A stretch of 64,000 nucleotides of DNA from an endosymbiont of unidentified scaly snail isolate Monju (GCF_000801295.1 NZ_AP012978.1:620001-684000); one strand, 5' to 3'; positions 39,295 through 48,887 are shown, numbered from the stretch's first letter. Numbers and translations: made by a program. Notes: generated by a model from the sequence alone, not told the origin.

Positions 39295-40551
39295 ATGTCC
39301 TTTCGCATCGCACTCAGCGGCCTGAACGCCGCATCCACGGACCTCGAGGTCACCGGCAACAATATCGCCAACGCATCGACCATCGGCTTCAAGGAGTCGC
39401 GCGCCGAGTTCGCCGACATGTATGCCAGTGCCATCCAGGATACCTCCAAGAACGCGGCAGGGCAGGGCGTGCAGGTGGCGCGCATCGCCCAGCAGTTCGG
39501 CCAGGGCTCGGTGGACTTCACCTCCAACAATCTCGATCTGGCGATCAGTGGTCAGGGCTTCTTCGTGCTGCAGAATCCGGATGGCACCATCAGCTATACC
39601 CGGGCCGGGGCCTACAGCGTGGACCGCAACGGTTATGTCATCAATCACGCCAACGACCGGCTCCAGGTGTACCCGGCGGTCAACGGGGTGGGCGGCACGA
39701 CCACCTTCAACACCGGGGTATTGCAGGATCTGCAACTGCCCACCACGCCCAGCGCGCCGCAACCCACCAGCGAGGTGACCGCTTCGCTGAACCTGAATTC
39801 TTCCGAGACGGTGCCGGCGGTAGCCTTCGACCCGGCCAACCCGGCCAGCTACAACAGCTCGACCTCGACCACCATCTACGACTCGCTGGGCAATCCGCAC
39901 ACCGCAACCTTCTATTTCCGCAAGACCGCCAACAATGCCTGGGACAGCTATGTGTACGTGGATGGCAACAGCATCCAGACCGGTACCACCACGCCCCCGG
40001 CGACCGCCGACGTGGCGCTGAGCTTCAGCGCCTCGGGCGCCCTGACCTCGCCGGCAGGCGGCATTGCCACCCTGAGTACCTTCACCCCGTCCGGTGGCGG
40101 GGCACCGCTCACCATCGACCTCAACCTCACGGGCACCACCCAGTACGGTGCGGCCTTCGGGGTCAACAACCTCATTCAGGATGGCTATACCTCGGGTCGC
40201 CTGGCCGGCGTGGACATCGACACCGAGGGTGTGATCTTCGCGCGTTATACCAACGGCCAGTCTTCGGCGCTGGGCAAGGTGGCGTTGGCCAAGTTCAACA
40301 ACAACCAGGGATTACGCCAGGTCGGTGACACCGCCTGGGTGGAGTCCTACCAGTCGGGCGCGGCGCAGCTGGGCGAGGCCGGGACCTCGAGCTTCGGGCA
40401 GATCCAGTCAGGGGCACTGGAGGCATCGAACGTGGACGTGGCGGAACAGCTGGTCAACCTGATCACTGCGCAGCGCAACTTCCAGGCCAATGCCAAGGCC
40501 ATTTCCACGGGTGACCAGATCACCCAGGCCATCATCAACCTGGCCCGCTGA
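39295..40551 (+). CDS. flgE: Flagellar hook protein FlgE
   Basis: FlgE makes the flexible hook. The 418-residue product starts FRIALSGLNAASTDLEVTGNNIANASTIGFKESRAEFADMY and ends EQLVNLITAQRNFQANAKAISTGDQITQAIINLAR, the two ends that pack into the D0/D1 core; the middle is the variable outer domain. GGAGG precedes the start. No lesion is visible here, unlike the genes downstream of flgH. Confidence 0.96.
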   Translation: MSFRIALSGLNAASTDLEVTGNNIANASTIGFKESRAEFADMYASAIQDTSKNAAGQGVQVARIAQQFGQGSVDFTSNNLDLAISGQGFFVLQNPDGTISYTRAGAYSVDRNGYVINHANDRLQVYPAVNGVGGTTTFNTGVLQDLQLPTTPSAPQPTSEVTASLNLNSSETVPAVAFDPANPASYNSSTSTTIYDSLGNPHTATFYFRKTANNAWDSYVYVDGNSIQTGTTTPPATADVALSFSASGALTSPAGGIATLSTFTPSGGGAPLTIDLNLTGTTQYGAAFGVNNLIQDGYTSGRLAGVDIDTEGVIFARYTNGQSSALGKVALAKFNNNQGLRQVGDTAWVESYQSGAAQLGEAGTSSFGQIQSGALEASNVDVAEQLVNLITAQRNFQANAKAISTGDQITQAIINLAR

Positions 40552-40566
40552 TCGGGAGGCTGAGCC

Positions 40567-41307
40567 ATGGACCGTATGCTGTATATCGCCATGAGCGGCG
40601 CGCGCGAGACCTTGATCGCCCAGGGCAATGCGAGCAACAACCTGGCGAACGCCAATACCACCGGCTTTCTGGCGGACCTCAACCAGTTTCGCAGCATGCC
40701 GGTCTATGGGCCCGGGCATCCTACTCGCGTATACGCCCTGGACGAGCGGCCGCAGACCGATTTCACGCACGGCGTCATCACCCAGACCGGGCGGGCCCTG
40801 GACGTGGCGGTCAAGGACGGTGGCTGGATCGCGGTGCAGGCGCGCGACGGTTCCGAGGCCTATACCCGGCGTGGTGACCTGAAGGTCGATGCCTCGGGCC
40901 TGCTGGTCACCGGCAACGGCTTGCCGGTACTGGGCGATGGGGGTCCTATCGCGTTGCCGCCCTACGATGCCATCCAGATCGGCAGCGATGGCACCATCTC
41001 GATTCGCCCGCAGGGTGCGGCGGCCAGCGAGCTGGCGGTAATCGATCGCATCAAGCTGGTGGCACCGCAGTTCGATCGCATGGTCAAGGGTGAGGATGGT
41101 CTGATGCGCCTGAAGGATGGTGGCGAGGCCGAGGCGGCGGCCGAGCAGCGCCTGGTCTCGGGCGCGCTGGAGGCGAGCAACGTCAACATCGTCAACGAGA
41201 TGGTGGAGATGATCGAGTTGCAGCGCCGCTTCGAGATGCAGATCAAGCTGATGAAGACCGCCGAGGAGACCGCCTCGGCCAGCGCTTCGGTCGTGCGCCC
41301 GGTCTGA
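40567..41307 (+). CDS. flgF: Flagellar proximal rod protein FlgF
   Basis: The 246-residue product begins DRMLYIAMSGARETLIAQGNASNNLANANTTGFLADLNQFRSM and ends EMVEMIELQRRFEMQIKLMKTAEETASASASVVRPV, both typical of FlgF. It is the last gene of the first flg transcript here. The usual direct neighbour flgG is displaced by an antisense Sel1 gene and about 1.4 kb of DNA. Confidence 0.95.
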   Translation: MDRMLYIAMSGARETLIAQGNASNNLANANTTGFLADLNQFRSMPVYGPGHPTRVYALDERPQTDFTHGVITQTGRALDVAVKDGGWIAVQARDGSEAYTRRGDLKVDASGLLVTGNGLPVLGDGGPIALPPYDAIQIGSDGTISIRPQGAAASELAVIDRIKLVAPQFDRMVKGEDGLMRLKDGGEAEAAAEQRLVSGALEASNVNIVNEMVEMIELQRRFEMQIKLMKTAEETASASASVVRPV

Positions 41308-41420
41308 ACCTCGCAGCCTGTCGGACGTGACGCTGTCTGGCGGCAAATCCGTGGACAGCGCTCAACTGAACTTGTCGAACTCGTTCTTCTGCGCAGAGCA
41401 TCGTTCAGGAACGCGGAGCA

Positions 41421-41449
41421 GGCGCCGGTTGCGGTTTGTGTCCGGCGCC
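41421..41449. terminator. Hairpin between convergent flgF and Sel1 gene
   Basis: GGCGCCGG (41421-41428) and CCGGCGCC (41442-41449) form a perfect eight-base stem. There is no T-run on either side, so termination is only suggested by position. Confidence 0.35.
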
Positions 41450-41472
41450 GTTCGACGGGTGCAGCATCCGGG

Positions 41473-42291
41473 TTAGTCGGCCTCCTCGGCCAGGAAGGCG
41501 GCGACATAGCCGATGAGATGGCCCTCGGGCAGGTAGATCTCATACCACTGCCCGTCCCGGGACTCCCCGAGCCGATAGACGATATCGCCGGCGTTGCGCC
41601 GATCGATGATTTCGGCTTGCAGATCGGGCTGGATGCGGATGTTGACTCGGGTACGATGGATGCGCAGGCGCGGCAGGCGCTGTACGTATTCCTCGACCCG
41701 CTTGCGGGCCGGTTCCACTCCCTGCTGTGCCGCCAGCGCTTCCCAGAACACGGCCAGGCCGTCGTCGCGCTCCGTACCGTAGCCCTCGGCATACATGATG
41801 CCCAGGTTCATCTGTGCCCAGGCATGGCCCTGGCGCGCGGCCAGGGTGAACCAGCGGAACGATTGCTGCAGATCCCGCTCTTCCGGTGGACGGCTGGCAT
41901 ACAGCAGGGCCAGGTTGTATTGCGCCTTGGCTATCCCCTTGGCGGCGGCCTTCTCGTACCAGTAGCGGGCCTTTTCGGGATCGCGCTCGACCCCCTTGCC
42001 CTTGTGGTAGATGGCGCCGAGGTTGACCATGGCCTTGCCATACCCTTGTGCCGCAGCCTTTTCGTACCAGGCAATGGCCTTCTCGATATCGCGGGTCCTT
42101 TCCTGTCCCGCTTCGTAGAAAAGCCCGAGCACGTACTGGGCTTGTGGATCACCCTCGTGGGCCAGTCGCAGTGTCTCCTTCAGCACCAGCGAAAGGGATG
42201 AGGTTTTCGCGTCTGCGGCCTGTTCCGCCTGGAGGGGCAGGGGGGCCAGGGAAAGGATCAGCAGCCAGGCGGCAAGGGTGTTCTGCTTCAT
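41473..42291 (-). CDS. Secreted Sel1-repeat protein with C-terminal SH3-like domain
   Basis: The 272-residue product begins with a signal peptide (MKQNTLAAWLLILSLAPLPLQ, cut after QAEQA or nearby) and is therefore probably periplasmic. Sel1/TPR-like repeats follow, such as YVLGLFYEAGQERTRDIEKAIAWYEKAAAQ, MVNLGAIYHKGKGVERDPEKARYWYEKAA and MNLGIMYAEGYGTERDD. The last 65 residues look like a bacterial SH3 domain (TRVNIRIQPDLQAEIIDRRNAGD and on). Such proteins scaffold interactions or bind cell wall. It lies antisense between flgF and flgG, splitting the flg operon; a role in flagellar assembly is possible but not shown. Confidence 0.88.
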   Translation of the reverse strand: MKQNTLAAWLLILSLAPLPLQAEQAADAKTSSLSLVLKETLRLAHEGDPQAQYVLGLFYEAGQERTRDIEKAIAWYEKAAAQGYGKAMVNLGAIYHKGKGVERDPEKARYWYEKAAAKGIAKAQYNLALLYASRPPEERDLQQSFRWFTLAARQGHAWAQMNLGIMYAEGYGTERDDGLAVFWEALAAQQGVEPARKRVEEYVQRLPRLRIHRTRVNIRIQPDLQAEIIDRRNAGDIVYRLGESRDGQWYEIYLPEGHLIGYVAAFLAEEAD

Positions 42292-42399
42292 GGGTTCGGC
42301 GGGCCTGTCGTTTCTGAAGGTGCGGTCGTCGGCATTTCCTGCGCCTTGGGGATCTCCGGTCAGGTCGTTCCCTGACGAGCCGGGAGGCTCGGGTGTTAT

Positions 42400-42433
42400 C
42401 CCCCTCCCGACCTTCCCCGCAAGTGGCGGAGGG
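42400..42433. repeat. GC-rich palindromic unit
   Basis: CCCCCTCCCGACCTTCCCCG is followed by CAAGTGGCGGAGGG. It is a diverged member of the same palindrome family as 60285-60372. Confidence 0.5.
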
Positions 42434-42595
42434 AACCGACCGGAGGCTCCCTTGGCTCCGGCGAACTTATACCCTCGACGCCTCGTGCCTGCAAATGGCC
42501 GCCGTGCCACTCGGGCGGCAAGGTCTTGCCGCTCGATCAGGCCATGGCGCGGTCCCCGGTCGGCCAGGGGCCGTTCTGGCGGGGCTTGTGCGACA

Positions 42596-42611
42596 TGGCA
42601 AGCCTCTTGCT
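42596..42611 (+). promoter_or_regulatory. Sigma-54 (RpoN) promoter of flgG operon
   Basis: TGGCAAGCCTCTTGCT matches TGGCACG-N4-TTGCW at all but one of the conserved positions. It is 66 bases upstream of flgG, giving this half of the flg locus its own RpoN control. Confidence 0.8.
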
Positions 42612-42677
42612 TGCTTCTCGGGTGAAGAGCCAACCCGCCGGGGCGATGACGCACCGGCACGAAAGGAGAGAATGCCC

Positions 42678-43463
42678 ATGTACCCCGCACTCTGGATCGC
42701 CAAGACCGGACTCGACGCCGAGCAGACCCGCATGTCGGTGATCTCCAACAACCTGGCCAACGTCAATACCACCGGCTTCAAGCGTGATCGCGCGGTGTTC
42801 GAGGACCTGATGTACCAGAACATTCGCCAATCCGGTGCCAGCAGTACCCAGGACACCAATCTGCCCTCGGGTCTCTATCTGGGCACTGGCGTGCGCACCG
42901 TGTCCACCCAGAAGCTGCACACCCAGGGCAACATCGTGCAGACCAACAACAGTTTCGACGTGGCGGTGCAAGGCAACGGCTTCTTCCAGATCAGCCATCC
43001 CGACGGCAGCATCGTCTACACGCGCGACGGCGCCTTCGGCCTGGATGCCAACGGGCAGCTGGTGACCCAGAACGGCTTCCCGCTGGAGCCGGCGATCACG
43101 GTGCCGGCCAACACCATCAAGGTGACCATCGGCTCGGACGGCACGGTCTCCGCGCTGGTGGCGGGCAACACCACGCCGACCACCATTGGCACTATCACCC
43201 TGGCGCAGTTCGTCAACCCGACCGGGCTGGAGGCCATCGGTGACAACCTCTATCGCGAGACTGCCGCCAGCGGTGCGGCGCAGGTCGATACCCCCGGGCA
43301 GAACGGGGCGGGCACCCTGATCCAGGGCGCGTTGGAGAATTCCAACGTCAACGTGGTCGAGGAGCTGGTGAACATGATCGAGACCCAGCGTGCCTACGAG
43401 ATGAACTCCAAGGCCATCTCCACCACCGACGACATGCTGGTCTACGTGAGCCAGCAGCTCTGA
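42678..43463 (+). CDS. flgG: Flagellar distal rod protein FlgG
   Basis: The 261-residue product begins [50 protein letters not shown] and ends [31 protein letters not shown], the FlgG ends. Length equals the family. ATG 42678 gives the family N terminus with AGGAG nine bases upstream; ATG 42672 would add two residues. It is expressed from the sigma-54 promoter above. Confidence 0.96.
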   Translation: MYPALWIAKTGLDAEQTRMSVISNNLANVNTTGFKRDRAVFEDLMYQNIRQSGASSTQDTNLPSGLYLGTGVRTVSTQKLHTQGNIVQTNNSFDVAVQGNGFFQISHPDGSIVYTRDGAFGLDANGQLVTQNGFPLEPAITVPANTIKVTIGSDGTVSALVAGNTTPTTIGTITLAQFVNPTGLEAIGDNLYRETAASGAAQVDTPGQNGAGTLIQGALENSNVNVVEELVNMIETQRAYEMNSKAISTTDDMLVYVSQQL

Positions 43464-43479
43464 GCCTGAGGTACGCGGG

Positions 43480-44190
43480 ATGATGCCGATGCATACCATG
43501 CGACGCCTGGCCGGCCTGCTGGTGCTGGCCGTGTTCGCGCTGGCTGGCTGCCAGTCGCAGCCAAAGCGCGACCCGGCCTTCGCACCGGTGCCGCCCGAGG
43601 TACCGAAGCCGGCGGCGCAGGCCAATGGCGCCATCTACCAGGCCGGCTTCGAGCATCGCTGGTTCGAGAATGTGCGCGCGCGGCGAGTGGGTGACATCCT
43701 GCTGGTGACCCTGGTGGAGAACACCGAGGCCAAGCATACCAATGCCGGCAAGGTGAAGAAGTCCAATACCAGCTCGATCACCAATCCCACCCTGCTGGGC
43801 AAGCCCTTCAGCTTCGTGCTGCCAGGCGTGACCGGCGGCAAGGACGCGGACCTGGGCGCCAGTCTGTCATCGAGCAGTGATTTCTCGGGTAGCGGCGAGA
43901 ACACCCAGAACAACCAGTTCAATGGCTCCATCTCGGTGATGGTCACCGAGGTGTTGCCCAACGGCTACCTGCGGGTGCGCGGCGAGAAGCGCATCGCCAT
44001 GACCGGTGGTAACGAGTACATCCGCGTCTCCGGCATCGTGCGGCCCGAGGACATCGACGTGGACAACAGCATCGCCTCGACCAAGATCGCCGATGCCACC
44101 CTCACCTACGTGGGCGACGGCCAGACCGGCATGGCCTCGACCATGGGCTGGCTGGCGAAGTTCTTCATCTCGGCGGTGATGCCTTTCTAG
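43480..44190 (+). CDS. flgH: Flagellar L-ring lipoprotein FlgH
   Basis: FlgH forms the outer-membrane ring. The 236-residue product has a lipoprotein signal with lipobox LAGC at Cys24. The body carries [76 protein letters not shown] and [15 protein letters not shown]. It seems intact and ends with TAG, showing that TAG serves as an ordinary stop here. Confidence 0.95.
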   Translation: MMPMHTMRRLAGLLVLAVFALAGCQSQPKRDPAFAPVPPEVPKPAAQANGAIYQAGFEHRWFENVRARRVGDILLVTLVENTEAKHTNAGKVKKSNTSSITNPTLLGKPFSFVLPGVTGGKDADLGASLSSSSDFSGSGENTQNNQFNGSISVMVTEVLPNGYLRVRGEKRIAMTGGNEYIRVSGIVRPEDIDVDNSIASTKIADATLTYVGDGQTGMASTMGWLAKFFISAVMPF

Positions 44191-44197
44191 AGGGGAC

Positions 44198-45211
44198 ATG
44201 ACGATGCGCAAGGTGCTGATCTTCTTCCTGTCACTCGGCCTGCTGAGCAGTGCGGTTCGGGCCGAGCGCATCAAGGACCTGGCCAATGTGCAGAGCCTGC
44301 GCAGCATGCTCACCCAGCTCGGCATCGTGGTGCCGCCCGGCACCAAGATCAATCCCAAGAACGTGGCGGCGGTGACGGTACATGCCGAGCTGCCACCCTT
44401 CGTCAAGCCGGGGCAGCGCATCGACGTTACCGTCTCGTCGATCGGCGACGCCAAGAGCCTGCGTGGCGGCAGCCTGCTGATGACCCCGCTGAAGGGTATC
44501 GACGGCAAGGTGTACGCCATCGCCCAGGGCAACCTGGTGGTCGGCGGCCTGTCCGCCGAGGGCGCGGATGGTTCGCGGGTGACCATCAACATTCCCAGCT
44601 CGGGCCGGATTCCGGATGGGGCTACCGTGGAACGCACGGTAGCAACCGGTTTTGCCAGCAACCCGACCCTGACCCTGACCCTCAAGGAGGGTGACTTCAC
44701 TACCGTCTCGCGCGTAGTCAAGGCGATCAACGACACCATCGGCCCCGGCACCGCGCGTGCCCTCGACATGGCCTCGGTGCAGGTCAATGCGCCGGCGGAC
44801 ATCGGCCAGCGTGTGACCTTCATGTCCATGATCGAGAACATCGAGGTCGAGCCCGCGCAGGCCGTGGCGCGGGTGATCGTCAATTCGCGTACCGGCACGG
44901 TGGTCATCAACCAGGCAGTGCGAGTGGCACCGGCCGCGGTGTCGCACGGCAGCATGACGGTCACGATCAGCGAGGCGCCACAGGCCTCGCAGCCCAATCC
45001 CCTGAGCGGTGGACAGACCGTGGTGGTGCCCAACAGCCAGGTGGATGTCACCGAGAACGGGCGGCACATGTTCAAGTTCGCGCCCGGGGTGACCCTCGAC
45101 GAGGTAGTGCGCGCGGTCAACGAGGTGGGGGCCGGTCCCAGTGACCTGGTGGCCATTCTCGAGGCGCTCAAGCAGGCCGGTGCGCTGAAGGCGGACCTGG
45201 TGATCATCTGA
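44198..45211 (+). CDS. flgI: Flagellar P-ring protein FlgI with internal deletion
   Basis: FlgI builds the periplasmic P-ring around the rod. The 337-residue product has a signal peptide ([20 protein letters not shown]) and a normal body and C terminus. However, [10 protein letters not shown] is joined directly to [18 protein letters not shown]. In E. coli FlgI these parts are separated by the highly conserved block with [20 protein letters not shown], about 31 residues; our length is short by just that amount from about 365-370. The frame is kept. GTGCAG at the joint would encode the V-Q found on both sides of the missing block, so loss between short direct repeats is plausible. Whether it still assembles is doubtful. 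The stop overlaps flgJ. Confidence 0.9.
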   Translation: MTMRKVLIFFLSLGLLSSAVRAERIKDLANVQSLRSMLTQLGIVVPPGTKINPKNVAAVTVHAELPPFVKPGQRIDVTVSSIGDAKSLRGGSLLMTPLKGIDGKVYAIAQGNLVVGGLSAEGADGSRVTINIPSSGRIPDGATVERTVATGFASNPTLTLTLKEGDFTTVSRVVKAINDTIGPGTARALDMASVQVNAPADIGQRVTFMSMIENIEVEPAQAVARVIVNSRTGTVVINQAVRVAPAAVSHGSMTVTISEAPQASQPNPLSGGQTVVVPNSQVDVTENGRHMFKFAPGVTLDEVVRAVNEVGAGPSDLVAILEALKQAGALKADLVII

Positions 45212-46107
45212 TGAGTATCGAACTGGCCCAGGTCTATACCGATTTCTCCGCGCTGGGCAGCCTGCGTGCCCGTGCGCGTGCCGACCGCGAGGGGGCGGTG
45301 GACGAGGTGGCGAGCCAGTTCGAATCGCTGTTCACGTAGATGATGTTGCGCAGCATGCGCGACGCCAGCTTCGGCGGCGGTCTGCTCGACAGCCAGCAGA
45401 GCCGCTTCTACCGCGACATGTACGACCAGCAGCTCGCCATCGAGCTGAGCAGCCAGCGTGGCCTGGGGCTGGCCGAGGTGATCAAGCGGCAGCTCCAGGG
45501 CATGCAGCCGGCCAGTGGCGCGGGACGGACGCCGACCGACTATCGCGCACAGACCATTGCCCCAGCGCCAGTCGATCCCGCAACACCCGCCGAGGCGCCA
45601 CCGGTGCTTGATGGCACACCGGAGGGCTTCGTGCACACATTGTGGCCGGCGGCAGAGAAGGCCGCCCGGGAACTGGGCCTGCCGCCCGAGGCCCTGCTGG
45701 CCCAGGCCGCACTGGAGACCGGCTGGGACGCACACGTGATGACGCGCGCCGACGGCAGTTCCAGTCACAACCTGTTCGGTATCAAGGCCGACGAACGCTG
45801 GTCGGGGGAACGGGTGACGGTGACGACCCTGGAATATCGCGATGGCGTGGCAGTGCGGACCCGCGCCGATTTCCGCGCCTATACGGACTGGGAGGAGAGT
45901 TTCACGGACTATGTGCGCTTCGTCCGCGACAACCCCCGTTACCGGCAGGCGCTGGAAGTGGCCGATGACCCGCAACGTTATTTCGAGGCGCTGCAGAAGG
46001 CAGGCTATGCCACCGATCCGGCCTATGCCGAGAAGATCCAGCGCATCCTCGAACGCGGCACCTTGCATACCGCCGCCATGGACAAGGAGGGCGCAAGGGC
46101 CGGGTGA
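45211..46107 (+). pseudogene. flgJ: flgJ (rod cap / peptidoglycan hydrolase) with in-frame amber codon
   Basis: ATG 45211, overlapping the flgI stop, opens the FlgJ N terminus (ELAQVYTDFSALGSLRARAR, then VASQFESLFT). Codon 43 (45337-45339) is TAG where the family has Gln in the motif F-x-Q-M-M-L-K-S-M-R. The frame goes on without a break as MMLRSMRDASFGGGLLDSQQ and MYDQQLAIELSSQRGLGLAEV. The C-terminal glucosaminidase domain (FVHTLWPAAEKAARELGLPPEALLAQAALETGWDAH, HNLFGIKADERW) ends at 46107. Full length would be 298 residues. TAG is followed at once by ATG-ATG, so a 255-residue protein lacking the first part of the rod-cap domain could arise by restart. Confidence 0.85.
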
Positions 46108-46124
46108 CCGGCCGCGCATGAAGC

Positions 46125-48887
46125 ATGGCAAACATCCTCAACACCGGTGTCAGTGCCCTCAACGCCTTCAAGCGCCAGCTGGCGACCACCGGGCACAATA
46201 TTGCCAACGTCAACACCGAGGGCTACAGCCGCCAGCGAGTGGAACTGGCCACCCTGGCGCCGCAGGCGGGCAGCGACGGCTTCACCGGTTCCGGCGTCAA
46301 TGTCACCGCCATCCGCCGCAGCTACGACGACTATCTGGCCGGCAGGGTGCGCGCCTACAACGCCTCGCAACAGGAGTACGCCATCTACCAGGAGCGTGCA
46401 GGGCAGGTGGACAACGTCATCGCGGATGCCGCCTCGGGGCTGGATTCGATGATGCAGGACTTCTTCGCCAGCATCGAAGACCTGTCCGCCGACCCGACCT
46501 CCATCCCCGCGCGCAACGTCATGCTCAACCGGTCCGAGGTGCTGGTCGACCGTTTCCATTCGCTCGACGGCTGGATGAACGACCTGCGGACCCAGGTCGA
46601 TCGTGACCTGGAGAACTTCGCCAGCGAGATCAACGGTCTGGGTTCTGCCATCGCGTCGGTGAACCAGCGCATCCAGGCACTCAGTGCCGGCATCAAGAAC
46701 CCGCCCAACGATCTGCTGGACGAGCGCGACCGGCTGATCGACAAGTTGTCGCAATACGTCAAGGTCGACACCGTGGCGCAGGACAATGGCGCCATGAACG
46801 TCTTCATCGGCAACGGCCAGGCGCTGGTGATCGGCGAGAACGCCAATCGCATGTCGGTGATCAACAATGCCGAGGCGGCCGACCGCAAGGAGCTGGCGAT
46901 CGACATCCTCGGTGCGGGCAGTACGGTGGTCACCGGGCAGATCAGCGGCGGCAAGCTGGGCGGCCTGTTGCGCTTCCGCGACGAGGTGCTCGATCCCGCA
47001 CAGAACACCCTGGGCCTGGTGGCCATCGGCTTGGCCGAACGCTTCAATGCCCTGCACCGTACCGGCATGGACCTGGACGGTGACCTGGGTGGGGACTACT
47101 TTGCCCTGGCCGCGCCCGAGGTGCTGGCCAATCCGGGTAACGTCGGCAGCATCAGTGTCGGTATCGACAGCGTGGCCGGCCTGCAACCGCACGAGTACCA
47201 GCTCGTCTACGACGGCGCGAACTGGAATCTGACCGACCTGACCACCGGCGGCAACGTGGCCCTGAGTGGCGCCGGCACCGCGGCCAGCCCCCTGGTGGCC
47301 GACGGCATGGCGATCGTGGTGGGGACGCCGCCGGCGGCCGGTGATCGCTACCGGCTGCGGCCGACGCGTGACGGCGCATCGGCCATCGACACCCTGGTGA
47401 AGAACACCCGCGACATTGCTGCCGCCGACCCGGTGCGTACCGCCCCGGTGGGGAGCAACACCGGTACTGGACAGATCGGTGCCGGCGCCCTGGTCACGCG
47501 AACCGGCAACACCCCGCTGGCCGCGCCGGTCACCCTCAGCTATGACAGCGCGCTCAAGCAGTTCAACCTGTCCAGCGGCGGCAGCATCCCCTACGACCCG
47601 GCGACCGACAGCGGAAACACCCTGACGGTGACGCTGGCCGGCCTGGGCGATTTCAGTTTCCGCATGACCGGCAACCCGGCCAATGGCGACCAGTTCGTGC
47701 TTGCCGACAACACCGGCGGGGTGGGCGACAACCGTAACGCGATGCGCCTGTCGGACCTGCAGAAGACTTCCCTGCTGTTCGGCAACAGCGCCACCCTCGG
47801 TGATGCCTACGGCTACCTGATGGCCGACGTGGGTACCCGCACCCGCCAGGCTGCCGACAACGCCGACGTCCAGGCACAACTGCTGGGTCAGGCGGAGTCC
47901 GCGCGCTCCGCTACCTCGGGTGTGAATCTCGACGAGGAGGCCGCCGAGCTGGTGCGTTTCCAGCAGGCCTACGCGGCCGCCGCACAGGTGGTCGCCACCC
48001 CCTACCTGTTCTCCCGCGGCGTGGATGTGATGTTGCGCAAGCAGGTCGAGATCAGCCAGACCGAGCTGCAACTGGCCAACGGCCGGCGCATCCTCCATCC
48101 TTCCGACGACCCGGCCGGTTCGGTGCAACTGCTCGACCTGAAGGAGACCAAGGCCCGGCTGGACCAGTTTCAGCGCAATGCCGATGCAGCGAACGCCCGC
48201 CTGTCCGCCGAGGAGGTCGCCCTCGAGGGCATCGGCAACCTGCTGCAACGGGTGCGCGAACTGACCGTGCAGGGCAACAACGACGCCCTGAGCGCGCAGG
48301 ACCGCAAGGCCATCGCGCTGGAGATCCGTCAGCATGCCGAGGGCTTTCTGCAACTGGCCAACAGCCGCGACGCCAACGGCGAATACCTGTTTGCCGGTTA
48401 TCGTACCGATACGCCGCCACTGAGCCACGACGGCGCCGGCAACTTCACTTACAACGGCGATGCCGGGCAACGCCGGGTCAAGGTGGGCGATACCCGCGAG
48501 ATCGCCATGAACGACCCGGGCACCCTGTTCATGGACCTGCCGGCGGCCGGTGGCGGTACCACCGACATCGGTGCCGTGCTCTGGCGTATTGCCGACAACT
48601 TCGCCGCGGGCAACCGCGATGCCAACGGTCTGACCGACCTGGACAATGCCATGGGGCGCATCCTCGAGACCCGCGCCTCGGTGGGGGCGCGCATGAACGC
48701 CATCGAGGAACAGAAGACCGCCAATGCCTCGTTCAGCGTTGCGGTCGAGCAGGTGCGCTCCACGCTGGAAGACCTGGACTATGCCGAGGCGATCAGCCGC
48801 TTCAACCAGCAGCTCGCCGCCCTGCAGGCCTCGCAGCAGAGCTTTCTCAAGATCCAGGGGCTCAGCCTGTTCGACTACCTGCGCTGA
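46125..48887 (+). CDS. Fused hook-junction proteins FlgK-FlgL
   Basis: This single 920-codon frame encodes FlgK (about 1-625) continued by FlgL (about 626-920). The FlgK start is NILNTGVSALNAFKRQLATTGHNIANVNTEGYSRQRV; its end is recognised in GVNLDEEAAELVRFQQAYAAAAQVVAT. There, instead of the last dozen residues and a stop, the chain passes to PYLFSRGVDVMLRKQVEISQTELQLANGRRILHPSDDPAGS, which is FlgL without its first four or five residues. The rest is normal FlgL, ending SLFDYLR. The joint lies at about 47995-47999, where CCACC could be shared by both parents. These two junction proteins are normally separate, and both ends of each pack in the filament core, so function of the fusion is uncertain. 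Confidence 0.9.
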   Translation: MANILNTGVSALNAFKRQLATTGHNIANVNTEGYSRQRVELATLAPQAGSDGFTGSGVNVTAIRRSYDDYLAGRVRAYNASQQEYAIYQERAGQVDNVIADAASGLDSMMQDFFASIEDLSADPTSIPARNVMLNRSEVLVDRFHSLDGWMNDLRTQVDRDLENFASEINGLGSAIASVNQRIQALSAGIKNPPNDLLDERDRLIDKLSQYVKVDTVAQDNGAMNVFIGNGQALVIGENANRMSVINNAEAADRKELAIDILGAGSTVVTGQISGGKLGGLLRFRDEVLDPAQNTLGLVAIGLAERFNALHRTGMDLDGDLGGDYFALAAPEVLANPGNVGSISVGIDSVAGLQPHEYQLVYDGANWNLTDLTTGGNVALSGAGTAASPLVADGMAIVVGTPPAAGDRYRLRPTRDGASAIDTLVKNTRDIAAADPVRTAPVGSNTGTGQIGAGALVTRTGNTPLAAPVTLSYDSALKQFNLSSGGSIPYDPATDSGNTLTVTLAGLGDFSFRMTGNPANGDQFVLADNTGGVGDNRNAMRLSDLQKTSLLFGNSATLGDAYGYLMADVGTRTRQAADNADVQAQLLGQAESARSATSGVNLDEEAAELVRFQQAYAAAAQVVATPYLFSRGVDVMLRKQVEISQTELQLANGRRILHPSDDPAGSVQLLDLKETKARLDQFQRNADAANARLSAEEVALEGIGNLLQRVRELTVQGNNDALSAQDRKAIALEIRQHAEGFLQLANSRDANGEYLFAGYRTDTPPLSHDGAGNFTYNGDAGQRRVKVGDTREIAMNDPGTLFMDLPAAGGGTTDIGAVLWRIADNFAAGNRDANGLTDLDNAMGRILETRASVGARMNAIEEQKTANASFSVAVEQVRSTLEDLDYAEAISRFNQQLAALQASQQSFLKIQGLSLFDYLR

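Larger units (their letters stand above)
42292..42677. other. Upstream region of flgG with palindrome and sigma-54 promoter
   Basis: This interval of 386 bases lies between the Sel1 gene start and flgG. It contains a GC-rich palindromic unit at 42400-42433 and a sigma-54 promoter at 42596-42611. No coding sequence is convincing. Confidence 0.6.

Noticed and set aside
45337-45339. Stop-codon reassignment or suppression of TAG
   Set aside because: TAG ends murJ, flgH and the DUF2064 gene normally, so general recoding is unlikely; a mutation or error is simpler.
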